Part shown: positions 25,925 to 34,182 of the stretch, in pieces
Numbering within the stretch: position 1 is the first letter of the stretch
How the letters are laid out: each line of letters opens with the position of its first letter
Origin: G963665925 sp963665925
GTDB taxonomy: Bacteria > Bacillota > Clostridia > Peptostreptococcales > Acidaminobacteraceae
DNA: 64,000 nt
Direction: 5' to 3'
Assembly (NCBI GenBank): GCA_963665925.1
Contig: OY762511.1
Location: 1,550,001 to 1,614,000 of the forward strand
The notes under the pieces: generated by a model
What the model saw: the letters and a program-made list of their open reading frames with translations, nothing else
Database searches by the model: none
What the model was told of the DNA's origin: nothing
Position numbers and translations under genes: made by a program

Positions 25925-26983
25925 TTACTCACCCTGTGTGGGTTCTTCTTTTGGTTTCATGGTTTCCAACCAGTCGGACAGACGGTCGGCAACCCGTTCG
26001 AAATCATCCACCATAAAGGTACTGTCGAAATCATGCTTTTTAATGCTGTGATCATACATGGGATCGTAGTAGTTGACCATGAGCTCCTCGGCAACCTTTA
26101 CAAACTCGCCCTGCTTGACGAGTTCCTGAAGGGCTTCAACAGGCGCATTGCCCATGTAACGTCTGATCTTATCAATTGCTTCGAGAAGCTCCACATTGCC
26201 AGGCTCGAGATCCGTGTATTCCGAAATCAAGTGCTCTGCTCTGAAGTGGACATCCGCATCAATCAGGAGCTGGTAGCCTTCGGACATATGTTCTTTGATG
26301 CAGGTTGGTACGAACAGTTTTCCAATGCGTCTGCTCTCGGCTTCGACAAAGACATAGTCAGACTTACGGTTTTTCAGTGTATGGTAAATGGTGGTTTCAA
26401 AGGCTTTGGTAGAGGGCTGGTCCCCAAGACCGACGCCGCCAAGCAATGAGCCGCGGTGATTTGCTGCACCTTCAAGGTCCAGTACATCAAGACCCTTTTC
26501 AACCAGATGGTCCAGTATTTTTGTTTTTCCGACACCCGTTCTGCCGTGCAGGACGATATAAGTGATTTTGGCGTTCTCTTCTTCAATCCCCTTTACAACC
26601 GCTTTTCTATACCCCTTGTATCCGTCCTTGATATAATAGACATTCTCCCCCAGGCCGTTTAGAAGCAGGGCGATAGAGGTGCTTCGCATACCGCCGCGAG
26701 CACAGAAGAAAACGATGCGCTTTCCAGTTTCTCTTTTTAGATCAGAAACCGTCTTATAGAGCTCAGGCAGCTTTCGGGACACAATTTCAACACCAAGTTG
26801 CTTCGCCTCCGCAGGAGAATTGTGTTTGTACATGGTTCCGATGATCTTGCGCTCCTCGTTTGTGAAAAGTGCCAGATTTATTGCGCCATAAATTGTCGAC
26901 TCAGCGTACTCTGCTGGACTGCGCACATCTATGAAGAGGCAGTTTTTGTCCTCTAGTTTTTCGTACTCAATAGGTAATAGCAT
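25925..26983 (-). CDS. mnmH: tRNA 2-selenouridine synthase MnmH (SelU)
   Basis: A 352-residue enzyme that would replace the sulfur of 2-thiouridine at tRNA wobble position 34 with selenium, using selenophosphate. The N-terminal rhodanese domain shows FIDVRSPAEY (about 17-26) and the catalytic Cys94 in FFCARGGMRS. The C-terminal P-loop domain has GRTGVGKT (147-154). Length and order of domains match the family. The ATG at 26983 is preceded by GGATGGAGG. It is monocistronic and divergent from the cheY gene. Its presence implies that the organism makes selenophosphate, so selD should be elsewhere in the genome. Confidence 0.95.
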   Translation of the reverse strand: MLLPIEYEKLEDKNCLFIDVRSPAEYAESTIYGAINLALFTNEERKIIGTMYKHNSPAEAKQLGVEIVSRKLPELYKTVSDLKRETGKRIVFFCARGGMRSTSIALLLNGLGENVYYIKDGYKGYRKAVVKGIEEENAKITYIVLHGRTGVGKTKILDHLVEKGLDVLDLEGAANHRGSLLGGVGLGDQPSTKAFETTIYHTLKNRKSDYVFVEAESRRIGKLFVPTCIKEHMSEGYQLLIDADVHFRAEHLISEYTDLEPGNVELLEAIDKIRRYMGNAPVEALQELVKQGEFVKVAEELMVNYYDPMYDHSIKKHDFDSTFMVDDFERVADRLSDWLETMKPKEEPTQGE

Positions 26984-27142
26984 AGGGGTTCCTCCATCCT
27001 TGCAAATAACATTACTATAATAATGTTTGTTAAGGAATTATTCAAGCGCAACTGTGAATTTAGCAAAAATATCCTACGAAATAGGTTTTTTTAGGACTCG
27101 GCAGGGTATATTAGGCGTAGGTAGAGCATAAGGAGGACGTAT

Positions 27143-27505
27143 ATGGCAAACATTCTCATTGCCGATGACTCGGTAGTGATTAGGAAGACACTGCGGAGAC
27201 TCTTGATAAAAGGGGGGCATGAAATTATCTGCGAGGCATCCAATGGACAGGAGGCGTTTAACGCTTACAAGATGAATCAGCCGGATATTGTAACCATGGA
27301 TATTACAATGCCGCTCGTAGATGGAATTGCAGCACTTCATAAGATCATTGAGAGTTTTCCAGATGCTCGCGTAATCATGATAAGTGCAATTGACCAGAAA
27401 AAGCTAGTGTTTGAAGCACTGGAAGCAGGTGCCAAACACTATATCATCAAGCCCTTTGATGAAAAGAATGTTCTGGAAATCATAAGGCTCGTCCTTGAAG
27501 AATAG
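27143..27505 (+). CDS. CheY-like response regulator (single receiver domain)
   Basis: A 120-residue stand-alone receiver. The acidic pocket (D8, D9), the phosphorylation site D53 in VTMDITMP, the switch S81 and K103 in IIKPFD are all present. It would relay phosphate from a histidine kinase, most often CheA, to the flagellar motor or another target. No chemotaxis gene is next to it. The ATG at 27143 follows AAGGAGGACGT, a strong site. A bidirectional terminator follows directly. The name cheY is not given because the partner is unknown. Confidence 0.93.
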   Translation: MANILIADDSVVIRKTLRRLLIKGGHEIICEASNGQEAFNAYKMNQPDIVTMDITMPLVDGIAALHKIIESFPDARVIMISAIDQKKLVFEALEAGAKHYIIKPFDEKNVLEIIRLVLEE

Positions 27506-27545
27506 AAATCAGGTATTTCAATATGTATTGAGATACCTGATTTTT
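27506..27545. terminator. Bidirectional terminator between cheY-like gene and the minus-strand cluster
   Basis: AAATCAGGTATTTCAATA / TATTGAGATACCTGATTTTT, a long stem with one mismatch, A-rich on the left and T-rich on the right. It serves both converging transcripts. Confidence 0.92.
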
Positions 27546-28617
27546 ATTGGAAATGAATTTCATATACGAATTCAAGTTGTCTTTTATAGTCCAGTTCAAC
27601 AAAGTCCGTGGGTTTGACACTGGTCTCTTTCTTGTTGAAGTATTGCAGGTCAGCAAGCTTGAGCATCTTGTAGACAAACTGGGAACAAAACATGATGTTG
27701 GGCTTGTGAGAATACCTGAAAACAAGTCCGAGCAAATTGTAGGCACTGCCCTCAGCATTGATCTTTTTGATCTCATCAATGAGGAGACGTTTCTTTTCAG
27801 GCGCAATGCGCATTTTGTAGACCATGATGGAAGCATCATTTTTCTTATTGAAGTATTCCACCATCTCAGCATTGAGTCCAGGCGGATATACATTTTCGCC
27901 GCCGTTGTAACTGATGATGGTCTTTAAGTCATGGTCAAATGAAAGAGAGGCGTGATTGTACTCCTTGCTCGTGAAGAGGGAGATGACCTCACTTGCCGCA
28001 CTTCCCGTGTTGGAAATGATGATATACAGATGCGGATCGCTCAGACTTTCATAGGCCTGATTGAAGTAAGCCTCGGTGAGGCTGCCGTTGTTTATGTATT
28101 TTCTGGAACTGTGCCGCGGGATATCCCTGAGTATTTCATCGATATTGTCTCGGGAAATACTTTTACGTGCTCTACTGACGACATGCATCTTACTGAAGAT
28201 GAGCTCCTTGTTATTTCTGAACTGATGGAAACTGAAGGAAGCAATCTCTTCCATGGATGGGAAGAAGAACTGCGTATAACGTTTGAAAGTCACAAGATAA
28301 TCAATTAAAAAAGGCACGTAAATTAGCGTCACACCAATGAGCTTGGCGGCGGATTTTGGAATGCCGAATAGACCCTTTCCAAAAATGCCGACATTGCTGA
28401 ATGCAAGCTTCAAGGCGAGAACGCTTATGTATAAAATGACCAGTATTGCCCGCGTCTTGCTTTCCTCCTCAATTCTGAATGTATGACCAATCATGAGCAG
28501 GGTGATTAGAATATAGGCAAGAGCGAAGAGGGTTGTATCACCGTAGAACAGAAGGACAACCATGAGAAAGGCTGCCAGAAGATTTAACAAACTGCGAAGT
28601 TGTTTAATACGGTACAT
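27544..28617 (-). CDS. Membrane-anchored NlpC/P60-like (YiiX type) cysteine hydrolase, putative
   Basis: A 357-residue protein. The first 110 residues hold about four membrane helices. The rest is soluble and ends in a module that looks like the circularly permuted NlpC/P60 (YiiX-like) fold: a His in EYNHASLSFD (about residue 220) and, later, a Cys in IMFCSQFVYKML (about 320). In that family these form the catalytic pair acting on amide or lipid-ester bonds; the actual substrate is unknown. The ATG at 28617 is chosen over TTG 28629; neither has a strong ribosome site. It may form an operon with the two genes upstream on this strand, though AT-rich sequence at 28630-28680 could hold its own promoter. 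Confidence 0.6.
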   Translation of the reverse strand: MYRIKQLRSLLNLLAAFLMVVLLFYGDTTLFALAYILITLLMIGHTFRIEEESKTRAILVILYISVLALKLAFSNVGIFGKGLFGIPKSAAKLIGVTLIYVPFLIDYLVTFKRYTQFFFPSMEEIASFSFHQFRNNKELIFSKMHVVSRARKSISRDNIDEILRDIPRHSSRKYINNGSLTEAYFNQAYESLSDPHLYIIISNTGSAASEVISLFTSKEYNHASLSFDHDLKTIISYNGGENVYPPGLNAEMVEYFNKKNDASIMVYKMRIAPEKKRLLIDEIKKINAEGSAYNLLGLVFRYSHKPNIMFCSQFVYKMLKLADLQYFNKKETSVKPTDFVELDYKRQLEFVYEIHFQ

Positions 28618-28682
28618 GCTGAGACTCAACTTTCTATATGGTTTATGTATAGTATAAACTCAAGATGTGAACAGAGTTTGAA

Positions 28683-29921
28683 TTAGCCTGAAATTGATTT
28701 GGTCTTAAAAATGACCTGACCGTTTTTTTCGGTGGCAAGAAGCTCGGAACGGAAGACATTGTTCTTGGGATTTTGCTGAATGATATCGAGAATTTCGAGA
28801 AGTTTTGTGGCGAAATCTCTGAATGTCAGGCCTTTCAAGTCTGCGCCCTCCTTATGATAGGAAAGCAGGACCCAGTTTTTCAGCGAATCAGTGCTGATTT
28901 TCAGTTCAACATCGTATTGTGCCTTATATATGCCATATAGGGCATCTGTAAACTCTCCATATGCCGCATGACCAAGTGGACTGAGCCAAATGACAGGCTG
29001 TCTGAGGTCTCCCATGTTTTTGCGAAGGGGGTCAATGGCGTGTCCGAGACGCTGAGCCAGTGCACCATAAGAGCTGACGCCCTTCTCATCGTGCAAGAGA
29101 CGTGGTGTCCCCGAAAGTATGAAGAAGGTCTGCTTGAGCTCGCCTGTGCTTATGAGGTCTATGAGCTGTCGTATGTTTGCATAGGCGCTATGACGGATGT
29201 CGCTGCGTTCATCCACAATGAGATCAAGCTCGTCAACCAGAACGATAAACCCTTTGTAGCCGAGCAGGGTGATCAAGTGGGTAAAGGCGCGCATGAAATC
29301 CATCATATTGAACTTGTCTACTGCACCCACAATGCCAAACTGTTTTTTCAGTGCAAGTGGAATGTTCTTTTCGCCGGTAATCCATGCGGCTACAGCTTCA
29401 GAAACAGCTGTATCCTTCTTGATACGAGCCCGGATATAGGTGAGAAAAGACCTTGAAAAAGCGTTGTTGAAACGATTTAAAGTTTCAATGACGCGGTTTA
29501 TCTCCTCAGCCGATTGGGCGCGGTTGGGTGTGTTTTGAAGATTTTCTATCCATATATCGAAAAGGTCATCAAAACTGCATTTTCTGTCGACAACGCTTTT
29601 TACAAAAATATTATGCATTATTTTATAATACATTTGTTCAAGGTTGTTGAATCTGAAGGTCTTGTCAATTTGTATATGAGAGACGATGAAATCATCCTCA
29701 AGGGCTTCTGCCTTGGCGTGGTTGAGCAGAAAGGTCTTGCCTGCGCCATATTCGCCGACAATCCACTTGAAGCAGCTGATGCCATCTGCTGTATTGCTGA
29801 AGCATCGTTTCAGTTCACCGGACTCATCTTTTCTTCCAACCATTAGAGCGTTTGGGATGTGGGTAGGCGCAACGCCGTTTTTATATGCGTTCAGCACCGA
29901 ACGATAATCTTTTGTCTGCAA
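28683..29921 (-). CDS. AAA+/P-loop ATPase resembling BREX-associated BrxD/DUF2791 proteins
   Basis: A 412-residue protein with Walker A GEYGAGKT (about residues 56-63), a Walker B-like FIVLVDELD (225-233) and a sensor-like FFILSGTPRLL (266-276). This set, with an N-terminal GVAPTHIPNALMVGR segment, resembles the ATP-binding proteins assigned to BREX (DUF2791); the match is from memory, not from a search. No other BREX gene (methylase, PglZ, BrxC) is nearby. The start is TTG at 29921, five bases after GGAGGTGA; the longer frame back to 30017 lacks a site. It is 92 bp downstream of a calcium-binding-loop protein gene and 65 bp before the membrane hydrolase. Confidence 0.7.
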   Translation of the reverse strand: MQTKDYRSVLNAYKNGVAPTHIPNALMVGRKDESGELKRCFSNTADGISCFKWIVGEYGAGKTFLLNHAKAEALEDDFIVSHIQIDKTFRFNNLEQMYYKIMHNIFVKSVVDRKCSFDDLFDIWIENLQNTPNRAQSAEEINRVIETLNRFNNAFSRSFLTYIRARIKKDTAVSEAVAAWITGEKNIPLALKKQFGIVGAVDKFNMMDFMRAFTHLITLLGYKGFIVLVDELDLIVDERSDIRHSAYANIRQLIDLISTGELKQTFFILSGTPRLLHDEKGVSSYGALAQRLGHAIDPLRKNMGDLRQPVIWLSPLGHAAYGEFTDALYGIYKAQYDVELKISTDSLKNWVLLSYHKEGADLKGLTFRDFATKLLEILDIIQQNPKNNVFRSELLATEKNGQVIFKTKSISG

Positions 29922-30013
29922 CACGCTCACCTCCAGAATCAGAAATAGCGAGCAAGAAATCACTTGCCCGCTATAGATTATAGTATTCATTTTATCCGAT
30001 TTCATATGAGTTT

Positions 30014-31072
30014 TCAAACCAGAATATCCAGTTCGTGGATTGAACTTACACCGCCACTCTCCTTCATGTATATGCTGCTCTCGCGCAGTTGACCATTTTG
30101 TTCGTAAGCTTCATCGATCAAGGTGTATTCTGTGGAAACAGAGGACAGATAAATAGCACCGACATCTGCTTCGAGAAGCCCGCTGAGTTCCATCTCACCA
30201 GATCTGTTCATAGACCAGATCTGAAGCTTGTCAAAAGCCACATCATTCTCATCAAGCCAGCCGTTATGGTCATCGTCCAGCTCGCGGAGCTCTGAAAATC
30301 CATTGTTTGTGGAAGGCCCGAAAAGTTCGGAGCCATCATCGATGATCCCGTTGCCGTTTCTGTCAAAAACCAGGAAGCCACTGCCGTCACGGGGGACGCT
30401 GACATCGTCCAGCTCACCGTCCAGATCAAGGTCGAATCGGATTTTGCGGTCTGAAAGCCCAGGTGGAATGTGGTCTGTCTGCACAACGATAGGGTCAATC
30501 AGTGTCTGCCCAGCATTGATTTCAATACTGGATTTTTCGTACGTTTCTCTTTTCATCATCAAATTGAGGTCAAAGGACACTTCTTTGCCGCTACTGTCCT
30601 TGACGGTTCCCGAAGCCGAGAAAGTCATTTTTTCTGACTCGTGCTTGGTTTTTGTTTGCCTGTAGCTGAAGCCCCACCCGGTAATGGCAGGCTGGGTGTT
30701 GCGCTGTTGTGCTGAGTTGCTGCCGTGTTTTCCATTTCTGACCCGGCGCAGGCCAATCAGAGAAAACTTGAATGGTTTGCCGGTCAAGTAGGAAATCAAA
30801 TTTTCAAGCAGACGGATTTTGAGTCTATCCTCGTCTGAGAGATATGCGTCCAGTTCATCCTCGGTACTTGAAAGATCGTCGACTGCGTCTGTGTTTTGTG
30901 AATGGGATGTGTCATTTTCTGCAAGGCTGATCCCTTCAGGTGATAGTTTCAGGGCATCCTGCTGCAGCTGCACTGCCTGAGCATGCCAGAACTGGAGTCT
31001 TGTGCTTGAGGTTTCCGTCTTTTTGAATTCTCGACTTGCCTCCATGCTTATCGAAGAATTCTCAATCCTCAT
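30014..31072 (-). CDS. Protein with acidic EF-hand-like calcium-binding loops
   Basis: A 352-residue protein of unknown function. The N-terminal 100 residues are polar, with a Gln/Asp-rich stretch. Acidic loops resembling calcium sites follow: FDLDLDGELDD (about 213-223), FDRNGNGIIDDGSELFG (236-252) and LDDDHNGWLDEND (265-277). This N-G-N-G-x-I-D-D-G-x-E-L-F-G pattern is often seen in surface or secreted bacterial proteins with VCBS/RTX-like regions. No signal peptide is evident, so it may be cytosolic or use a non-classical route. The ATG at 31072 follows GGAGGTGAG. First of three minus-strand genes; divergent from the response-regulator gene. Confidence 0.65.
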   Translation of the reverse strand: MRIENSSISMEASREFKKTETSSTRLQFWHAQAVQLQQDALKLSPEGISLAENDTSHSQNTDAVDDLSSTEDELDAYLSDEDRLKIRLLENLISYLTGKPFKFSLIGLRRVRNGKHGSNSAQQRNTQPAITGWGFSYRQTKTKHESEKMTFSASGTVKDSSGKEVSFDLNLMMKRETYEKSSIEINAGQTLIDPIVVQTDHIPPGLSDRKIRFDLDLDGELDDVSVPRDGSGFLVFDRNGNGIIDDGSELFGPSTNNGFSELRELDDDHNGWLDENDVAFDKLQIWSMNRSGEMELSGLLEADVGAIYLSSVSTEYTLIDEAYEQNGQLRESSIYMKESGGVSSIHELDILV

Positions 31073-31227
31073 ATGTCTCACCTCCATGTAGACGTACACT
31101 ATGCTCCTATATCAATAATATCGTTCGAAAATTCAAAAAAATTAGCGCGTTTTCAAAAATAGGTCAAACGTCTGTAATAGGGCTTGAGCTGTATGGGTAT
31201 AATAAAAGTACAGAAGGGAGAGCTGAC

Positions 31228-32034
31228 ATGAATCATTTAGTACTGTTCGACGAAAAAGCGTTTATACGAAATAGAGTAAAGGGTCTTCTCAGCATGACGG
31301 ACATTCGTGTACATGAAGCGATGAGTTATGGGCAGCTGATTAGTCTCGTTGATCATGACACCTTCCAGGTTGACTGTATTATGGCAGATATCAATTTTGA
31401 TGATCCAGTTTTGGTAGAGCGCATGGAGGAGTTTAGGCAGCTGCACTCGACAATTCCCCTGGTTATTTTTACATCCTCGTCCTCTAGAAAAGGATTTATC
31501 AGTGCCATGAAGCTTGGGGCAAACGACTATATTCTCAAATCGGTGGAAGATAGCATGCTTGTGAGCCGCATTAAACGTAATATTGGGCTTACGATGCCGA
31601 TACAGGCTGCCACAAATGCCGGTGAAAAGATTGCTCTGGATATTACAAAGTACCTGGCAGGTGAAATACGAAAGGCGCAAAAAGGCGCCTATGGGCTGAC
31701 CATCTGTTTCAGCAGTGTGCTTCGCCATGACGGAAGCGACGCCAATGTGCGCGTGTCCCCAAGATTTCTTTCCCAGCTCCAGGGAACCTACTGGGAAACC
31801 GATGCCCTTGTATCCCTTGGACTCAACCATTTTGTGAGCTTTTTTCCCTTCTGCGGGGAAAAGGGACGGATTATTGTTGAATCTAAGCTACAATCTATTT
31901 TTGAAACCCTGAAAACGGCTGATTCCAACCTTGTGGACTGTTCTCTTGTCAATGATTATGTAACATTTCCCGAAGATGGCTTGACTAAAGAGGAAATTTT
32001 GACAAAAATGATAGAAGAGATGAACAACAAATAA
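31228..32034 (+). CDS. Response regulator with a degenerate GGDEF-like output domain
   Basis: A 268-residue protein. Residues 1-120 form a receiver domain: D8/E9, phosphorylation site D54 (IMADINFD), T82 and K104 (YILKSVED). The C-terminal half resembles a shrunken GGDEF fold: YWETDALVSLGLNHFVSFFP (188-207) aligns with the usual R-x-D-x-x-x-R-x-G-G-D-E-F region, with GLNHF where GGDEF should be. VNDYVTFPEDG-LTKEEILTKMI resembles the end of that fold. It should thus not make c-di-GMP but could bind nucleotide or a partner. The ATG at 31228 follows GAAGGGAG. A TATAAT box lies at 31198-31203. Confidence 0.75.
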   Translation: MNHLVLFDEKAFIRNRVKGLLSMTDIRVHEAMSYGQLISLVDHDTFQVDCIMADINFDDPVLVERMEEFRQLHSTIPLVIFTSSSSRKGFISAMKLGANDYILKSVEDSMLVSRIKRNIGLTMPIQAATNAGEKIALDITKYLAGEIRKAQKGAYGLTICFSSVLRHDGSDANVRVSPRFLSQLQGTYWETDALVSLGLNHFVSFFPFCGEKGRIIVESKLQSIFETLKTADSNLVDCSLVNDYVTFPEDGLTKEEILTKMIEEMNNK

Positions 32035-32050
32035 GGCTTTGGAGGCAGGT

Positions 32051-32851
32051 ATGAAATTAGGTGTAATTGGATATGGAAACATTGCCCGGGCACTTGTGGG
32101 CGGTGTAGTGAAGTCAGGATACATTGAAGCTGGCGATATTTATATATCGACACTGTCAGTTGAATCCGTTAAGGAAGAGATTGAAGCGGCTGGTTGCAAT
32201 CCGCTGCGTTCAAATCAGGAAGTGGCACAGGCAGCGGACTATTTGGTTCTTGCAGTGAAACCCTATCAGTACGAATCGGTAATCAAGGAAATAAGCCCGG
32301 TTTTGCGTGAACAAACGGTATTTATTTCTGTAGCAGCTGGTGTGACAATAAGCATGGTGACGGACTGGATGGGTAAGGCGAGTAAAATCATCAGAACCAT
32401 GCCCAATACACCAATGCAGGTAGGTCTAGGCATGACTGCCATAACGCCAAATCCGCTTGTTGAGTCAGAGGAAATAGACTTTGTGAAAGGGCTGTTCTCA
32501 AGTGTGGGCAAATCGATTGTCATCGATGAGGATAAGATGGAAGCAGTCATTGGCGCGTGCGGTTCTTCGCCGGCCTTCGTCTACATGATGATAGAAGCGC
32601 TGGCTGACGGTGCTGTCCTCAAGGGACTTCCTAGAAATCAGGCCATGGAACTGGCAGCGCAGGCAGTTAAGGGTGCTGCGGAGATGGTGCTTGAAACAGG
32701 TCGACATCCGGGTGTGCTAAAGGACCAGGTCTGTTCACCGGGAGGAACGACCATTGAAGGTGTTGCAGTACTTGAAGCGGCTGGATTTAGAACAGCGGTC
32801 ATTGAAGCGGTGCGTAAAACTGTCGAAAAGGCAGAAGCCCTTAAAAAGTAA
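32051..32851 (+). CDS. proC: Pyrroline-5-carboxylate reductase ProC
   Basis: A 266-residue NAD(P)H-dependent reductase that would make L-proline from 1-pyrroline-5-carboxylate. The N-terminal Rossmann motif GVIGYGNIARALVGG (about 4-18) and the C-terminal family signature (CSPGGTTIEGVAVLE near 233-247, preceded by CGSSPAFVYMMIEAL) are clear. The ATG at 32051 follows GGAGGCAGGT; an upstream in-frame codon lies in this site. It begins 16 bases after the response-regulator gene and is probably in the same transcript. A terminator follows. In amino-acid fermenting Clostridia the enzyme can also serve redox balance through the proline pathway (inference). Confidence 0.96.
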   Translation: MKLGVIGYGNIARALVGGVVKSGYIEAGDIYISTLSVESVKEEIEAAGCNPLRSNQEVAQAADYLVLAVKPYQYESVIKEISPVLREQTVFISVAAGVTISMVTDWMGKASKIIRTMPNTPMQVGLGMTAITPNPLVESEEIDFVKGLFSSVGKSIVIDEDKMEAVIGACGSSPAFVYMMIEALADGAVLKGLPRNQAMELAAQAVKGAAEMVLETGRHPGVLKDQVCSPGGTTIEGVAVLEAAGFRTAVIEAVRKTVEKAEALKK

Positions 32852-32870
32852 TAGAAAATACTGTCTGATA

Positions 32871-32894
32871 AAGACCTTATACAAGGTCTTTTTT
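32871..32894 (+). terminator. Terminator after proC
   Basis: Perfect 8-bp hairpin AAGACCTT / AAGGTCTT with an ATAC loop, followed by TTTT. Confidence 0.85.
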
Positions 32895-32926
32895 AGATTT
32901 ATCACATAGGTAAGGTGGGTGTCGAA

Positions 32927-34141
32927 ATGGTCTATGATTGTATAATAATTGGTGCGGGACCTGCTGGTCTCATGGCAGGCTGTTTTCTCGATGGCATGAA
33001 AACGCTCATACTTGAGGGTGAGGCAAAGGCGGCCCAGAAGCTGCTGCTATCCGGTTCAGGTCAGTGCAATTTCACCCATGACGGTTCCATAAGAGAATTT
33101 TTTGAAAAATACGGTGCGCATGGCAGGTTTGTGCGAAAGGCACTGTCCGCATTTGATAATGCAGCGGTCATGGATTTTTTCAAATCCCGTGGGGTGGAGG
33201 TCTTCGTGCGGACGGATGAAAAAGTGTTTCCGAAAAGTCTCGACGCATGGGACATCTTTCGTGCTTTGAGGGACGGCTGCACTGCAGGCGGCGCTGAAAT
33301 CAGAACAGACGCAAAGGTGATAGGCCTTACTGTGGAAAAGGACGGCTTTGTTGTGCACGGAAAACATGAAAGATGGAAAGCGAAAACGGTGGTAATTGCA
33401 GCCGGGGGTGCATCTTATCCCATGACGGGTTCCGACGGTAGCGGTATTGAAATTGCGAGGACCTTGGGCCACGCAATCGAAACCCTGCATCCGGCACTTA
33501 CCCCTGCCTATATGGAAGATTTTTCTTTGACACCGCTTGCTGGAACAACATATGTTGACGGCAGATTTCACCATTATAGAGACTCAAAAAAAATAGGCAG
33601 CTACAGGGGAGATATTCTTGTGACGCACACGGGGCTCAGTGGGCCCTGCATCCTTGACAACAGCAGAGATTTCAGGTCAGGTGATCAAATCGAGCTTTGC
33701 ATGCTGGGACCCGGAGAAAGTCGAAAAAGTCTTGAAGACAAGCTCTTGAGCGGCAACAAGAAGCTTGTACGGACGGTTCTGGGTGAAAGCATGACAAGGA
33801 AAAGTGCTGATTTACTGGTCGAGCTGGCGCCTGAAGTGACAAAGGATACCATTTGTGCAGAATTGGGAAAGAGCTCTAGGAAATGGCTGCTGAGTCATGC
33901 AGAAGGCTTTAGAATGACAATTCGCACACTGGGCAGCATGAAAAGCGCCATGGCAACAGCGGGTGGGGTTGCGCTAAAGGGCGTATCTCAGTCGACCATG
34001 GAATCGAAAGTCGTAGAGGGACTGTATTTTGCAGGGGAAGTGCTCGATGTGGATGGCGACTCCGGTGGCTACAATATTCAGTGGGCCTTCTCAAGTGGCA
34101 GGATGGCGGCTGACTCAATACGTAAAAGACTTCATGGCTAA
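32927..34141 (+). CDS. HI0933/BaiN-family NAD(P)/FAD-dependent oxidoreductase
   Basis: A 404-residue flavoprotein with an N-terminal FAD-binding motif (DCIIIGAGPAGLMAGCFL, about 4-21), the family-specific KLLLSGSGQCNFTHDG segment (about 40-55), and a C-terminal second FAD-contact region YFAGEVLDVDGDSGGYNIQWAFSSG. This matches the YhiN/HI0933-like group of unknown physiological substrate. The ATG at 32927 is used; a GTG at 32915 is in frame but overlaps the ribosome site AAGGTGGG. The gene is followed 41 bases later by tag, probably in the same operon. Confidence 0.92.
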   Translation: MVYDCIIIGAGPAGLMAGCFLDGMKTLILEGEAKAAQKLLLSGSGQCNFTHDGSIREFFEKYGAHGRFVRKALSAFDNAAVMDFFKSRGVEVFVRTDEKVFPKSLDAWDIFRALRDGCTAGGAEIRTDAKVIGLTVEKDGFVVHGKHERWKAKTVVIAAGGASYPMTGSDGSGIEIARTLGHAIETLHPALTPAYMEDFSLTPLAGTTYVDGRFHHYRDSKKIGSYRGDILVTHTGLSGPCILDNSRDFRSGDQIELCMLGPGESRKSLEDKLLSGNKKLVRTVLGESMTRKSADLLVELAPEVTKDTICAELGKSSRKWLLSHAEGFRMTIRTLGSMKSAMATAGGVALKGVSQSTMESKVVEGLYFAGEVLDVDGDSGGYNIQWAFSSGRMAADSIRKRLHG

Positions 34142-34182
34142 AGTGGCCTTAAACAAGGAAGAAAACCTGAAGGAGTGGAAAG

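Noticed and set aside
28683..30017. A BREX defence island, suggested by the BrxD-like ATPase
   Set aside because: None of the other BREX genes is within the window, and neighbours are housekeeping genes; only the similarity of one ATPase remains.
29922..30017. N-terminal extension of the ATPase with a hydrophobic stretch (signal-like)
   Set aside because: It precedes the only good ribosome site (GGAGGTGA) and overlaps the end of the upstream gene; translation most likely starts at TTG 29921.
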